From NCBI RefSeq assembly GCF_050433505.1, contig NZ_JBNPXC010000002.1:620001-684000 (forward strand): DNA of 64,000 nucleotides, given 5' to 3'. Below are positions 17,278 through 26,694 of this stretch, piece after piece (position 1 is the first letter of the stretch; every line of letters begins with the position of its first letter). Source of the stretch: Methanobacterium_D oryzae (lineage in GTDB: Archaea; Methanobacteriota; Methanobacteria; Methanobacteriales; Methanobacteriaceae). The position numbers and the translations under genes were made by a program. The notes beneath the pieces were generated by a model. That model saw only the letters and a program-made list of their open reading frames with translations. It was not told the origin of the DNA and made no database searches.

Positions 17278-18965
17278 TTAAATATTTGGTAAAAAGAACT
17301 TCTAATAAACTTATAAATTATTTCAAATGGTTCAGATGCCTTATTTATAAAAACATATTTTGGAAATGTCATATTCTTTTTGTTTGTATGTTCATGAGTC
17401 GTTATTGCAAATAAATACTCAATATCCTCCGTATTAAGTGTTTTTCCATTTACATTAATTGAATCTGGCACTGTTTTATTTAATTTCATATACTCATTTG
17501 TTTTTTTCCCAGCTTCCCTGTACTCATCTCTTGTTAGAACACCAAAATATGTACTTTCACCCATATCAACATCATTATATCTCTGGGATGTATTTTTTAT
17601 TGGTGAACCTCCGACATATTGAGAAGTGTAATATAACCATTTAGAAATGCCAATTTTAGGATTTTTGCCATTTATTACATCTTGAGAACCATATGCAAGT
17701 ATTTTAGGACTAAAATCATGTTTAGCAATAAAATTAGATTTATAGTTAGTATTTATTTGTGTTTTATTTGATGAGTAAGCAGCATCAATCAGTTCAGAGG
17801 CTATTTTATTTATTTCTTCATCCTGGTTTTTTGTTTCTACATTTGGCTGAATAATTCCGACCCCTGCATCCTTTAAAAAGGTATATGGATTTGATAGGCC
17901 TGCAAAATATTCATTAGAATAGTTATCATCCCATGCTCTTGATAAAAAACTTGTATTTTCTAAGTTAAGTCTTCCATAATTTATATAAACAATTCCATCC
18001 AATTTTGAAGATTCTTTTTTGAGATATCCCTTTTTAATTCCTATAATTAAATCAGTCATTGATCCTGGATCTGCAGCTGCAATATAAGCTGCAATTCCAC
18101 TAGGCGCATTTTGAACTATTCTTGGAGCTTCACCAGGACTTGGGGATTCTTCATCTATTTGAACATCTGCTGAGCCAGATATTGCTTCTTTTATTTTATT
18201 AAGCATCTCTTTATCAGTACTTTGAGAAACTAAATTATCACATCCAATATAAATTACTGGAAGATCATTATTTGCATATCTGTTCATAACTATGCTTGTT
18301 GTGATGTCATTTGAAGACCAAAGAGTTGTTTTATCATTTACTGTAACTTTTTCATTAAAATCAAAGTTTGCATTTTTCCATATGGTCATAGCAACCGGTA
18401 GGAGATTTTTAGGTGCTTTTATATCAGGATTATTTCCTTTAATTTGGGTAAGAGTATCCTGATCACTACCTTTCCAAAATCTTTCTTTTTGTATATCTTG
18501 ATATTGATTGAGGGCAGAATCAGGTATTGCTGACGAGGGAGCACAAATTATTATTTTTTTAGGTTTTAATCTTTTTATTTCGTTATTTACATCTTCAGAA
18601 ATGATATTATCCACAACTAAAAGAGGAGCGTTATTTTTTATTGCAAGTAATGCTGCTGATACATCATTTCCAGTTCCAAATATTATAATATCACTATTTG
18701 TCCAGTATTTAGAGAAATTGACTGAATCTGCAGAGATTTTTTCTCCTTTTAATGAAATATCTCCAACAACTATGGTTTCTTTACCATTAACATAGTTTAA
18801 AACAGCTTGACTTGGAGTTCTTTCACTGAAAATAAGTAGACTATTTGTATAAGATGCTGCAGGAGCCGTTATTATCCCATTTGATGGCTCGCTGACAAAT
18901 ATTTTGGCAGATACTGGCATTAATAAAGTAAATATAATTAAAAAGAATAGTAACGCTTTTTGCAT
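17274..18965 (-). CDS. Secreted cell-wall protein with CW_binding_2-like region and a pseudomurein-binding repeat
   Basis: A 563-residue exported protein. The N-terminus (MQKALLFFLIIFTLLMPVSA) is a clear signal peptide. Residues ~60-160 show the pattern of cell-wall-binding repeat type 2 (DIIIFGTGNDVSAALLAIKN, APLLVVD, EIKRLKPKKIIIC). Residues ~486-522 match the pseudomurein-binding repeat (TNEYMKLNKTVPDSINVNGK, then LNTEDIEYLFA). A central region of ~300 residues is unassigned. The ATG at 18965 is chosen over an upstream GTG that lies in the weak ribosome site. It follows pyrI by 28 nt on the same strand. Likely role: wall-bound structural or remodelling protein. Confidence 0.75.
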   Translation of the reverse strand: MQKALLFFLIIFTLLMPVSAKIFVSEPSNGIITAPAASYTNSLLIFSERTPSQAVLNYVNGKETIVVGDISLKGEKISADSVNFSKYWTNSDIIIFGTGNDVSAALLAIKNNAPLLVVDNIISEDVNNEIKRLKPKKIIICAPSSAIPDSALNQYQDIQKERFWKGSDQDTLTQIKGNNPDIKAPKNLLPVAMTIWKNANFDFNEKVTVNDKTTLWSSNDITTSIVMNRYANNDLPVIYIGCDNLVSQSTDKEMLNKIKEAISGSADVQIDEESPSPGEAPRIVQNAPSGIAAYIAAADPGSMTDLIIGIKKGYLKKESSKLDGIVYINYGRLNLENTSFLSRAWDDNYSNEYFAGLSNPYTFLKDAGVGIIQPNVETKNQDEEINKIASELIDAAYSSNKTQINTNYKSNFIAKHDFSPKILAYGSQDVINGKNPKIGISKWLYYTSQYVGGSPIKNTSQRYNDVDMGESTYFGVLTRDEYREAGKKTNEYMKLNKTVPDSINVNGKTLNTEDIEYLFAITTHEHTNKKNMTFPKYVFINKASEPFEIIYKFIRSSFYQIFN

Positions 18966-18993
18966 TAATATCACATGAAAAAAGATTTATATT

Positions 18994-19458
18994 TTAAAAT
19001 TGAGCTTCAATTTCACTTTCTTCCATAATTCTTTCACAATAGTAACACCTTAAACTTACAGGTTCTTTGGCTATTACAAAGAATTTTGTATTCATTGGCT
19101 CATCAGTATTAGTGATACAATTTGGATTAGGGCATTTAAGAACGCCTTTTATCTTATCTAAAAGGTGGACTTTTCCTTTTTCGACAAGTTCATAGTCCCT
19201 AATTATGTTAATTGTAGCATATGGAGCTATTAAAGCTATTTTATCCACTTCTTTAGGGTTCAATTCACGCCCTTCTATTTTTACAATATCTTTACTTCCC
19301 ATTTGAGATGAGGAAACGTTCATAGCTACAGTTACTGTATTTTTTTCATTTGGTAAATCAAGTATTTTAAGAACACTTAAAGCCCTATTTGCAGTTATAT
19401 GGTCTATTACTGTACCATTTCTTATTGGTTTTACTTTAAGTTTTATCGGTGCCTTCAT
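18994..19458 (-). CDS. pyrI: Aspartate carbamoyltransferase regulatory subunit
   Basis: The allosteric zinc-binding subunit of ATCase, first committed step of pyrimidine synthesis. 154 residues. N-terminal allosteric domain: VKPIRNGTVIDHITANRALSVL binds nucleotide effectors. C-terminal zinc domain has four cysteines, CPNPNC and CYYC. pyrB is not in the window, so the catalytic subunit gene is unlinked. The secreted wall protein follows after 28 nt and may be co-transcribed, with no obvious functional link. Confidence 0.97.
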   Translation of the reverse strand: MKAPIKLKVKPIRNGTVIDHITANRALSVLKILDLPNEKNTVTVAMNVSSSQMGSKDIVKIEGRELNPKEVDKIALIAPYATINIIRDYELVEKGKVHLLDKIKGVLKCPNPNCITNTDEPMNTKFFVIAKEPVSLRCYYCERIMEESEIEAQF

Positions 19459-19537
19459 GTTATACCCATAATTCTTTTTATAATTATTTAATAAAAATAG
19501 TATTTCTTTTTTTATAAATATTGGTTTTAAGATGCAA

Positions 19538-20494
19538 TTATAAAAATGCCGGAACTATATGTAAACCAAAATCTTCAATGAATTTTTTTTGATTTCTGTT
19601 TACATTATGAATATAAATATGCTCAAATCCCTGTTTAATATCTTCTTCAACCCATTTAATGTGATCTTCAATATCAGCAGAAATTCGAACTTTTTGATGT
19701 ATATCATGGGGTTTAACAAGTTCAGACATATCATCAAATTGTTTAGGAGTCCTTATATCTGTTTGTACTGAATTTTTAAAGGCATTGGTTTTCCATTGAT
19801 TCCATGCACCTTCCAATGCTTTTTCTTCTGTAGAATCGTAAGACACTTGTACCTTGAGATACATTGGCTTTCCTTTTCCTCCTCCACGATGAAAAGCATT
19901 AACTACTTTTTTAAGTTCTTTTTTAGGTTTAGATGTTGTTATTAATCCATCAGCCCATCCACCAACCCATTCTGCAGTTTCAGCTGAGATCGCTGCACCC
20001 ATCAATAGAGGAGAATTTAGAGGACGTGTATAAAGTTTAGCTTCCTCAATTTTTACATGCCCGTGGTATGATATGGTCTCTCCTTTCCAAAGTGCTCTTA
20101 TAACACTTGCTGATTCCTTTAATCGTTCGTTTCGTTCTGATTTTATTAGCCATTTATCCCCAGTTATTCCTTCATTTAACAATTGTCCGCTTCCAAGAGC
20201 CAGCCAAAATCTTTCAGGATACATTTCAGCTATTGTAGCAGCAGCTTGAGCTATTATGGCCGGATGATATCTTTGGCCTGGAGAATTAACTACTCCAAAT
20301 GGTAGTGAGGTAGCATTTAATGCAGAACCAAGCCATGTCCATGCAAATCCACTTTCTCCTTGATTTTTACCCCATGGATGAAAATGATCAGAACACATAG
20401 CTGCTTTAAATCCTGCTTTTTCCGCTAATTGAACTAATTTAAACAATTCACTTGGTTTAAATTGTTCATGTGATGCATGGAAACCAATTTTCAT
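19538..20494 (-). CDS. LLM-class F420-dependent oxidoreductase (glucose-6-phosphate dehydrogenase-like subgroup)
   Basis: A 318-residue luciferase-like monooxygenase-fold enzyme: an (alpha/beta)8 barrel that in methanogens uses coenzyme F420. Seen: the N-terminal IGFHASHEQF, AAMCSDHFHPW near residues 35-45, the NSPGQRYHPAIIAQAAATIA block and ERFWLALGSGQLLNE, all typical of the TIGR03557-like group of putative F420 dehydrogenases. The substrate is unknown. It starts 15 nt after the DUF2267 gene, with AAGGT upstream, so the two form an operon. Confidence 0.88.
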   Translation of the reverse strand: MKIGFHASHEQFKPSELFKLVQLAEKAGFKAAMCSDHFHPWGKNQGESGFAWTWLGSALNATSLPFGVVNSPGQRYHPAIIAQAAATIAEMYPERFWLALGSGQLLNEGITGDKWLIKSERNERLKESASVIRALWKGETISYHGHVKIEEAKLYTRPLNSPLLMGAAISAETAEWVGGWADGLITTSKPKKELKKVVNAFHRGGGKGKPMYLKVQVSYDSTEEKALEGAWNQWKTNAFKNSVQTDIRTPKQFDDMSELVKPHDIHQKVRISADIEDHIKWVEEDIKQGFEHIYIHNVNRNQKKFIEDFGLHIVPAFL

Positions 20495-20509
20495 AATTAC
20501 ACGTGTACC

Positions 20510-20947
20510 TTATTTAACTGATGATTCCCAGAAATTTTGAATATCCTTTGGAAGGTTGCCTTTTACTTGATTTATCTCCCCCCCTCCACTTAGTTTGTTT
20601 TCTAATAAATGAAATACAGCTCTTGTGGCTTCTTCTGTTTGAATTGGTCTTCTTGGTGATTTTTGCTGGACTTTTTGGAAAAATTCAGTTCTATTTTTTA
20701 TTTTTTCAGGTTTATGCTTTGGAGTGTATCCTTCATAATACAATCCTTTCATTACCATAGGAAGTTCATCTCCAAGTTCTATTGCTTCTTCAACGGGTAA
20801 TCTATCTCTCAATGTTTGGATAACTGCTCTGAAAGCTATATAAACCATATTTTCGTCTTCCCATCCTAATTCATCCTGTACCTCATGAAGCCATTCTTTT
20901 GTTTTTTGTGTTGACTTATCTATATTCGAAAAACCAGATCTAACCAT
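20510..20947 (-). CDS. DUF2267 domain protein
   Basis: A 145-residue protein of the DUF2267 family, recognisable from TKEWLHEVQDELGW, AFRAVIQTLRDRLPVEEAIELGDELP and MVMKGLYYEGYTPKHKPEK. The function is unknown; members are all-helical. ATG with AGAGGTGAT upstream. It is the first gene of a two-gene unit with the LLM-class oxidoreductase, which hints at a shared stress or redox role (inference). Confidence 0.88.
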   Translation of the reverse strand: MVRSGFSNIDKSTQKTKEWLHEVQDELGWEDENMVYIAFRAVIQTLRDRLPVEEAIELGDELPMVMKGLYYEGYTPKHKPEKIKNRTEFFQKVQQKSPRRPIQTEEATRAVFHLLENKLSGGGEINQVKGNLPKDIQNFWESSVK

Positions 20948-21116
20948 CCGATCACCTCTAAAAATTCATTCATTTTTTATTAACATTATATTATCAAACT
21001 CAATTGTAATAAAATATTCTATATACATAATACTTTTTAAATAACTATAAATATAATTTTATAAAATAATCATCTAAAAACCAGAATTGAAAAAAGCATA
21101 CTTGAAGGTTGTATCA

Positions 21117-21482
21117 ATGGATTCAAATCAAAATAATGATATTATAGGCGATTTTAGTTTAATATGCCCAGAATGTGGAGTTGGTAACCCAAAAAATACA
21201 GAAAATTGTATTGTTTGTGATAAGGACCTTAAACACACAGTTGCATTTTTTGAAGACGATCCATTTGATTTAGAAATTACGGAAGAACATTTAATTGAAT
21301 ATAGGAAAAATTTTTGGGGAACAGATAGAACCGGAAAAATAAATAAATATGCCTTAAATAAAATTAAAAAATTAGAGTTCGGATCATCTATATCTCGATT
21401 AATTTTTGAATATAACAGAAAAAGAGTTATCTTACCCTTAAGAGAAGAAAATTTAATTAAAATAAAAGAATTCTTAAAATAA
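21117..21482 (+). CDS. Zinc-ribbon protein of unknown function
   Basis: A 121-residue protein. The N-terminal zinc ribbon has CPECG and CIVCD (two CxxC pairs, 12 residues apart), as in many archaeal nucleic-acid or membrane-associated adaptors. The rest (~85 residues) looks like a small alpha/beta domain with basic stretches (LNKIKKLEFGSSISRLIFEYNRKRVIL). The ATG at 21117 follows AAGGTTG at a suitable distance; an in-frame TTG at 21087 lacks a ribosome site. No membrane segment. Confidence 0.75.
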   Translation: MDSNQNNDIIGDFSLICPECGVGNPKNTENCIVCDKDLKHTVAFFEDDPFDLEITEEHLIEYRKNFWGTDRTGKINKYALNKIKKLEFGSSISRLIFEYNRKRVILPLREENLIKIKEFLK

Positions 21483-21606
21483 AATTTGCTATTTCTATCC
21501 TATTATTAAAGTAAAGCCATTATTAAGATTTCATCTGGGCTATTTTAGTGTATTAGATCCTTATTTCAATAGTGAAATACAACATGAAATATGAATTTAG
21601 TTACTT

Positions 21607-22236
21607 TTATTTAGATTCTTGATCTAATATCATTTTAAGGTTAAAAATCATTGCCCATGCTTCTTCTATTTGATAAGAAAGTTCAGAAGGAGCTAATTCA
21701 ATGAATTTTTCAAAGCATTTTATTGATTCTTTATATTTACCAAGAAATCTGAGTGCAGATCCTTTACCAGCAAATGCCTTACTATTTTTTGGATCTAATT
21801 TTATTGCCTCATTAAACGATTCTAAAGCTTCATTATACTTTGAAAGGCTAAAAAGAGCTGTACCTTTATTATTCCATGTATCACTGTCATCATGGTTGAT
21901 ATCAAGAGACTTATTAAAACAATTAACTGCTTCTTCAAATCTTCTAAGAGCACCCATAGAAACACCCATATTAGACCATGCTTTTGCATTATCTGGTTTT
22001 AAATCTAAGGCTATTTCAAAACTTTGGATTGCATCATCATATATTCCAGCACCTGCAAGAGCAACCCCTCTATTATCCCATATTTCAGTATTATCTGGAT
22101 CTAATTCTAATGCTGCATCGTAGCATATTACGGCTGCTCTGTATTTTTTTTGCTTTAAATCTGCATTTCCTTCTTTGATCCATTCATCAACATCTTTTAA
22201 ATCTTTAAGATCTTTAGGGTTTTCAATGTTTTTCAT
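21607..22236 (-). CDS. Tetratricopeptide-repeat protein
   Basis: A 209-residue protein with at least four consecutive TPR units of 34 residues from about residue 15. Conserved positions are visible in AAVICYDAALELDPDNTEIW, DAIQSFEIALDLKPDNAKAW, EAVNCFNKSLDINHDDSDTW and EALESFNEAIKLDPKNSKAF, with a fifth at ESIKCFEKFIELAPSE. TPR solenoids bind peptides or partner proteins. No signal peptide and no extra domain, so the partner is unknown. Confidence 0.92.
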   Translation of the reverse strand: MKNIENPKDLKDLKDVDEWIKEGNADLKQKKYRAAVICYDAALELDPDNTEIWDNRGVALAGAGIYDDAIQSFEIALDLKPDNAKAWSNMGVSMGALRRFEEAVNCFNKSLDINHDDSDTWNNKGTALFSLSKYNEALESFNEAIKLDPKNSKAFAGKGSALRFLGKYKESIKCFEKFIELAPSELSYQIEEAWAMIFNLKMILDQESK

Positions 22237-22364
22237 TGATTATATTAAGTGTTTCCTCAAACTTAACTTTTAATGAACCTTTAAATTTATATAAATATTC
22301 ATCATTAGGACTTCAGATAAATTAATTATTACATAATACTAAATAATTATTAGAAGACGAGATC

Positions 22365-22718
22365 ATGATTAATTGGAAAGCCATATTTATAGGATTTGTT
22401 GTATCTCTTTTGCTTGGAGTGATACTTAGTATAGTTATCCCTTTTATAGGAGGAATAATTGCTTCATTTCTTGCAGGTATTTTAGTTGGTTACATTGTTA
22501 ACTATAGCACCAGAAATGCTATTCTTAATGCTACGATAATGGGAATTTTTAGTGGTTTTATAAGATCATTAATATTTTATGTAGCAAATTTAGCCATTAT
22601 AGGGCTTTTAGGGATAGAATTAGGAAGTTTTGGTATTATCATAATGATACTATCTACGATATTAAATACAATAATTGCTGCATTTGGAGGCATAATTGGA
22701 GCATCCTTTAGATCATAG
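22365..22718 (+). CDS. DUF5518-like small membrane protein
   Basis: 117 residues made of about four hydrophobic helices (near 6-27, 29-47, 57-82 and 88-113), with the short opening MINWKAIFIGFV typical of DUF5518 proteins of Methanobacteriales. Gly-rich helices suggest tight packing, but the function is unknown. ATG after GACGAGATC (weak SD). It is divergent from the TPR gene, and its 3' side faces secD. Confidence 0.75.
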   Translation: MINWKAIFIGFVVSLLLGVILSIVIPFIGGIIASFLAGILVGYIVNYSTRNAILNATIMGIFSGFIRSLIFYVANLAIIGLLGIELGSFGIIIMILSTILNTIIAAFGGIIGASFRS

Positions 22719-22840
22719 TATTTAATCGTTATTTCTAACTTTTTAGATTAAATAACAAAAAAATTAGATTAGAAAAATTATATTTTTTTTATATAATATT
22801 TTTAAAAATAAAAATATGGATGTAGTATATACATCCGATT

Positions 22841-24061
22841 TTACTGGACAAATTTTTCAATAAATTTCGCATATACTGGTCTTGTTACGAAGATACCAAT
22901 TAGAACTCCTATAATTGTAGTAAATGCGAACCCAGAAAGAATTCCTATTCCAGTATAACCTCTAGAAAATCCTATATATGCCATTGGAAGCATAGCAGCA
23001 ATAAGAGTAGCAGCAGATGCATAGACAATGAAAAATGCACCTTTCATTTTATTCCTAAATGTCGCACTCCGCCTTCTGGATTTTCCTTCTTTTTTATCTT
23101 TACCCTTTAAAACCTCATCAGTTATAATTATCTGGTCATCAACTCCCGTACCTATGGCTGCAATTATCCCTGCAATTGCAGCCAAATCAATATTCTGACC
23201 AATAATTGATGCCGCTCCTAAAATCAGGAGAAGTTCTGAAAGGCTGGTAAATATTATTGGTATTACCAGTATTGGATTTTTGTATCTAGCAAAGATAATA
23301 ATGGAAACTACAATCAAAGCTAGTATTCCGGCTATTAAAGCTCCAGTTTTAAATTGATCTCCAAGTTCCGCTGATACGCTGCTAACTCCTACAATTTTAA
23401 CTTGTACGGGTAATGCACCTGACTGTAGAACTGTTTGAATTTCTTTTGCTTGTTGTTCTGCTTCAGCACTTGTTGCAGCTGTTCCTGAAACTTCAACTTC
23501 TGTAGAAGGTGTTCCAGTTGCCAGTCCTTCACTTAATTCTGGAGAAGAAACAAGTCTATTATCCAGATACATATTTACAGGTTGCCCTGCTTTACCCTCT
23601 GCAACTTGGGCAAATTTATTAGCTCCTTCTACTGATACCTTAAATGGTACACGCCATTGATTTCCAGTAACTTGATATGGATCAACTGATGTTATATCCG
23701 AACCCGTAAGAGCGGTTTGATTACCTATTTTTGCCTCAAATTTACCGGGCGTTCCAACAATGTTTGCTACATCCTCTGGTTTAACTCCAGCTATTTCAAC
23801 AATTACATCCTGATCTCCACTTGCTCTCACTTTAACATCTGCTACACCAAAAGCGTTAAGTCGCTTATCAAGAACTCTTGTAACTGTATTCATTGTTTCC
23901 TGATCAACGGGCTTCTCAAGGTGTATTTGAATTGTAGATCCCCCTTTAAGATCAAGACCTTGCTCTATACCTAGTATCGAAATAGAGGCTATACTCCCTA
24001 TTATAAATACAATAAGTAGGATTACTCGATAATCTTTTAAAAAGTCAACTATATCACTCAT
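22841..24061 (-). CDS. secD: Protein-export membrane protein SecD
   Basis: The SecD subunit of the SecDF complex, which aids late steps of Sec-dependent export in archaea. 406 residues: an N-terminal membrane segment, the LDLKGG-type motif (GIEQGLDLKGGSTIQIHLE), the large extracellular P1 domain, and five C-terminal membrane segments including TGVDDQIIITDEVLKG. The ATG at 24061 overlaps the secF stop in ATGA; a longer frame from 24085 would overlap secF by 28 nt and lacks a ribosome site. secF lies upstream, the archaeal order. Confidence 0.96.
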   Translation of the reverse strand: MSDIVDFLKDYRVILLIVFIIGSIASISILGIEQGLDLKGGSTIQIHLEKPVDQETMNTVTRVLDKRLNAFGVADVKVRASGDQDVIVEIAGVKPEDVANIVGTPGKFEAKIGNQTALTGSDITSVDPYQVTGNQWRVPFKVSVEGANKFAQVAEGKAGQPVNMYLDNRLVSSPELSEGLATGTPSTEVEVSGTAATSAEAEQQAKEIQTVLQSGALPVQVKIVGVSSVSAELGDQFKTGALIAGILALIVVSIIIFARYKNPILVIPIIFTSLSELLLILGAASIIGQNIDLAAIAGIIAAIGTGVDDQIIITDEVLKGKDKKEGKSRRRSATFRNKMKGAFFIVYASAATLIAAMLPMAYIGFSRGYTGIGILSGFAFTTIIGVLIGIFVTRPVYAKFIEKFVQ

Positions 24062-24900
24062 CTGCGACCACGCTCCAGATACCATCTAAGAATTCCAAGA
24101 TTCATAAGCCATGTTGCAAGGATATCTGCAATAAGCCCAATTATTAAAACAGCAGCTATTTCTGCTAAAGTACTCGCAGAAGGTATGAAAAATACAGTAA
24201 CAATATACAGTGCTGCCATTGCACCTATAGCTGCTGCAGACATTGTAAGCCCTGTTTTCATAGATTCAAGTGCTCTTTCTGTTATAGTTCCTTCTCTACG
24301 TTTGAGCAATCTAGTAGTAAGCAAAATATCAGTATCTACACTGTAACCTATAAGTAAAAGTAGTGCACCAACAGAGGCAATTGAAAGTGGTATTCCAAAT
24401 AAAGACATTCCACCAGCTGCTATAAGAATATCGGATAATGCTGCCAGAATAACAGCCATTGAAGGTACAAAGTTCCTGAATATAATAAATACAGTTATAG
24501 ACATGAATAAAAATGCTATTGCAATGGCCCAATATACTTGTGTTAGTGCTGCAGCACTTAATACTGGCCCTATAGTTCTAAAACTAAGTATATCAGCTGT
24601 TCCATTTAAAGTACTTTTAAATGTTATTACATTCACTTCTCCACCTATTTCTACGTTAGCATTAGTGGAATTAATCGATTTTACATCTACTTCACTTGAA
24701 CCTATACCTTCACTAATTAAACTTTCTAGTTGAGATTCATCGATAGATTTTTGAAGCTTTAAATCAGCCGTAGTACCCCCTTCAAGATCTATTCCACGAT
24801 CTAAACCATTTATAGCTAATATAGCTACAGCAATTATTGTTATAATTACAGGAATTGCTATTAACGGTTTATATGATTCCATAATCTTTTTAAGTTCCAT
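24058..24900 (-). CDS. secF: Protein-export membrane protein SecF
   Basis: Partner of SecD in the export complex. 280 residues with an N-terminal membrane helix, GLDRGIDLEGGTTADLKLQ (the SecF/SecD DxxGG motif), a short extracellular domain, and a C-terminal bundle with the family motif GYSVDTDILLTTRLLKRREG. First gene of the secF-secD operon; its stop is fused to the secD start in ATGA, which implies translational coupling and fixed stoichiometry. Confidence 0.96.
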   Translation of the reverse strand: MELKKIMESYKPLIAIPVIITIIAVAILAINGLDRGIDLEGGTTADLKLQKSIDESQLESLISEGIGSSEVDVKSINSTNANVEIGGEVNVITFKSTLNGTADILSFRTIGPVLSAAALTQVYWAIAIAFLFMSITVFIIFRNFVPSMAVILAALSDILIAAGGMSLFGIPLSIASVGALLLLIGYSVDTDILLTTRLLKRREGTITERALESMKTGLTMSAAAIGAMAALYIVTVFFIPSASTLAEIAAVLIIGLIADILATWLMNLGILRWYLERGRR

Positions 24901-25000
24901 TAAAACACCTGCTGTTCTATTCTCATATCTATATTAAAAATTTTTTGAGTGTATTTGAATTTGATTATTAAACTTATAATTTATTTTCATTAAATTAATT

Positions 25001-25495
25001 TTAAACCCCATATATTTTTAAATCCATTTCTTCAACTTTATTTTTTACTTCTTCGCGTATTTCATGCATTTTTTTACCGGAGGTTTTAATTAAAAAAGAG
25101 GTTATTATTCTACCCCCTCTAACTTCAATCTTCTCTTCCATTCTTTTAATAGTTTTTTTACCTCCAGATCCTCCTAATGTTGCAAATAAAATCACGTCTT
25201 TTCCTTGAAAATTGTATTTATCAATTGCAGTAATAATTGCAGGAGCAGGTTTTCCAGCCCATACAGGTGTACCTACATAAATTAAATTATAATCTCTCAG
25301 ATCAACCATTTCGGGTTTAATATCTGTCTTAATTTCTCTTACTGCATCCATCGATGCGTTTATATATTTTAAAGCTCCTGATCTACTTTTTAAATCTTCA
25401 ATTTCAATTATATCTGCTGAAATTTCATCAGCGAGCTTTTTAGATGCTACTGCTGTTTTTCTAGTTCTTGAATAATATAGAACAACATTTTTCAT
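25001..25495 (-). CDS. Flavodoxin-family protein
   Basis: A 164-residue single-domain flavodoxin. The N-terminal FMN phosphate-binding loop is YYSRTRKTAVASKKLA (SxTxxTA-like), followed by IYVGTPVWAGKPAPAIITAI (the W loop over the isoalloxazine) and the third FMN loop ATLGGSGGKK. It probably carries electrons or reduces quinone-like compounds. Solitary, with argC downstream on the same strand but 188 nt away upstream of it. Confidence 0.88.
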   Translation of the reverse strand: MKNVVLYYSRTRKTAVASKKLADEISADIIEIEDLKSRSGALKYINASMDAVREIKTDIKPEMVDLRDYNLIYVGTPVWAGKPAPAIITAIDKYNFQGKDVILFATLGGSGGKKTIKRMEEKIEVRGGRIITSFLIKTSGKKMHEIREEVKNKVEEMDLKIYGV

Positions 25496-25683
25496 TTGGA
25501 CACTATCCTACAATGTTACATTATTCCATGATAATTTTAGTTTTATTTCTCTCTAAATCTAAAAAATTATTGACAGTAATATAAATAATTAATGCTTTTC
25601 AACAATTTATTATTAGTATTCTAACACTTCTTAATTTTTTAAAATATTAAAAATTAATGTATGTATTAGAAGTTAGAGAGTGC

Positions 25684-26694
25684 CTATGGATGCATCCCCA
25701 TAACATCTAAAGATTCTTTTTCAGGAAGTCCAAACATGATATTCATATTTTGTATGGCCTGTCCAGAAGCACCTTTAACCAGATTATCAATTGCAGAAAT
25801 TATAACAATCCGTCCATTATGGTCAATTTGGAAACATCCAATATCACAATAATTAGAACCTCTTACTGCACTTAATCTTGGGATTTCATCAAGATCAAGA
25901 ACCCTTACAAATGGTTCATCATCATAAAACGCATCATAAACTTCCTTTACATAGTCAGAACTTACATCTTCTTTTAAAAATGTGTGTACTGTTGTTAAAA
26001 TACCCCTTATTACTGGTACAAGATGGGGAGTAAATGAAACCTTAACATCACCAAATTTAACAACTTCTTGTTCTATTTCAGGCATATGTCTGTGGGTTGT
26101 GACAGCATAGGGATTTACATTATCACCAAGATTTGGATAATGAGTAGCCTCAGTTGGTTTAATTCCAGCACCACTTACACCTGTCTTTGAATCAACTACT
26201 AATGTATCAACAAGTTTTTCCTTTACAATAGGTATTGATGCTAAAATACTCCCTGTAGGGAAACAACCAGGATTTGCAATAAGTTTAGCATCTTTTATTT
26301 GATTCCTATAAACCTCTGGAAGTCCATATACAGCATCCAATGGAGCAGAATGTTTAAGATTATACCACTTTTCATATACATCGAAATCATCAAAACGATA
26401 ATCTCCACTTAAATCTATAACTTTAATATCCCTTTCTATCAATTCAGGGACAATATTCATAGATGCTCCATGAGGAGTTGCAGTAAAAACAATATCTGCA
26501 TCAATTTTATCTGCAGAAACATCTTTAAATTCTAGATCCATACCTCTTAAATGTGGATGTACTTTAGATATTTTAGTCCCTTTATATTGTCGGGACGTTA
26601 CATCAACAATATTAATATCATTGTGGTTTTTTAAAAATCGCAGAAGTTCTCCCCCTGTATAACCACTTCCTCCAATAATACCTACATCAATCAT
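25684..26694 (-). CDS. argC: N-acetyl-gamma-glutamyl-phosphate reductase
   Basis: The third step of arginine synthesis: NADPH-dependent reduction of N-acetylglutamyl phosphate to the semialdehyde. 336 residues with the N-terminal GGSGYTGGELLRFL nucleotide motif, the catalytic Cys in NPGCFPTGSILA, and a C-terminal NLVKGASGQAIQNMN block. SD AGGTGA. argB and argJ lie 2-4 kb away on the same strand but are separated by a plus-strand transglutaminase-like gene. Confidence 0.97.
   Translation of the reverse strand: MIDVGIIGGSGYTGGELLRFLKNHNDINIVDVTSRQYKGTKISKVHPHLRGMDLEFKDVSADKIDADIVFTATPHGASMNIVPELIERDIKVIDLSGDYRFDDFDVYEKWYNLKHSAPLDAVYGLPEVYRNQIKDAKLIANPGCFPTGSILASIPIVKEKLVDTLVVDSKTGVSGAGIKPTEATHYPNLGDNVNPYAVTTHRHMPEIEQEVVKFGDVKVSFTPHLVPVIRGILTTVHTFLKEDVSSDYVKEVYDAFYDDEPFVRVLDLDEIPRLSAVRGSNYCDIGCFQIDHNGRIVIISAIDNLVKGASGQAIQNMNIMFGLPEKESLDVMGMHP

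Noticed and set aside
24061..24085. Longer SecD start 28 nt inside secF
   Set aside because: The ATGA overlap at 24058-24061 is the usual coupling, and the longer version adds residues not found at SecD N-termini.
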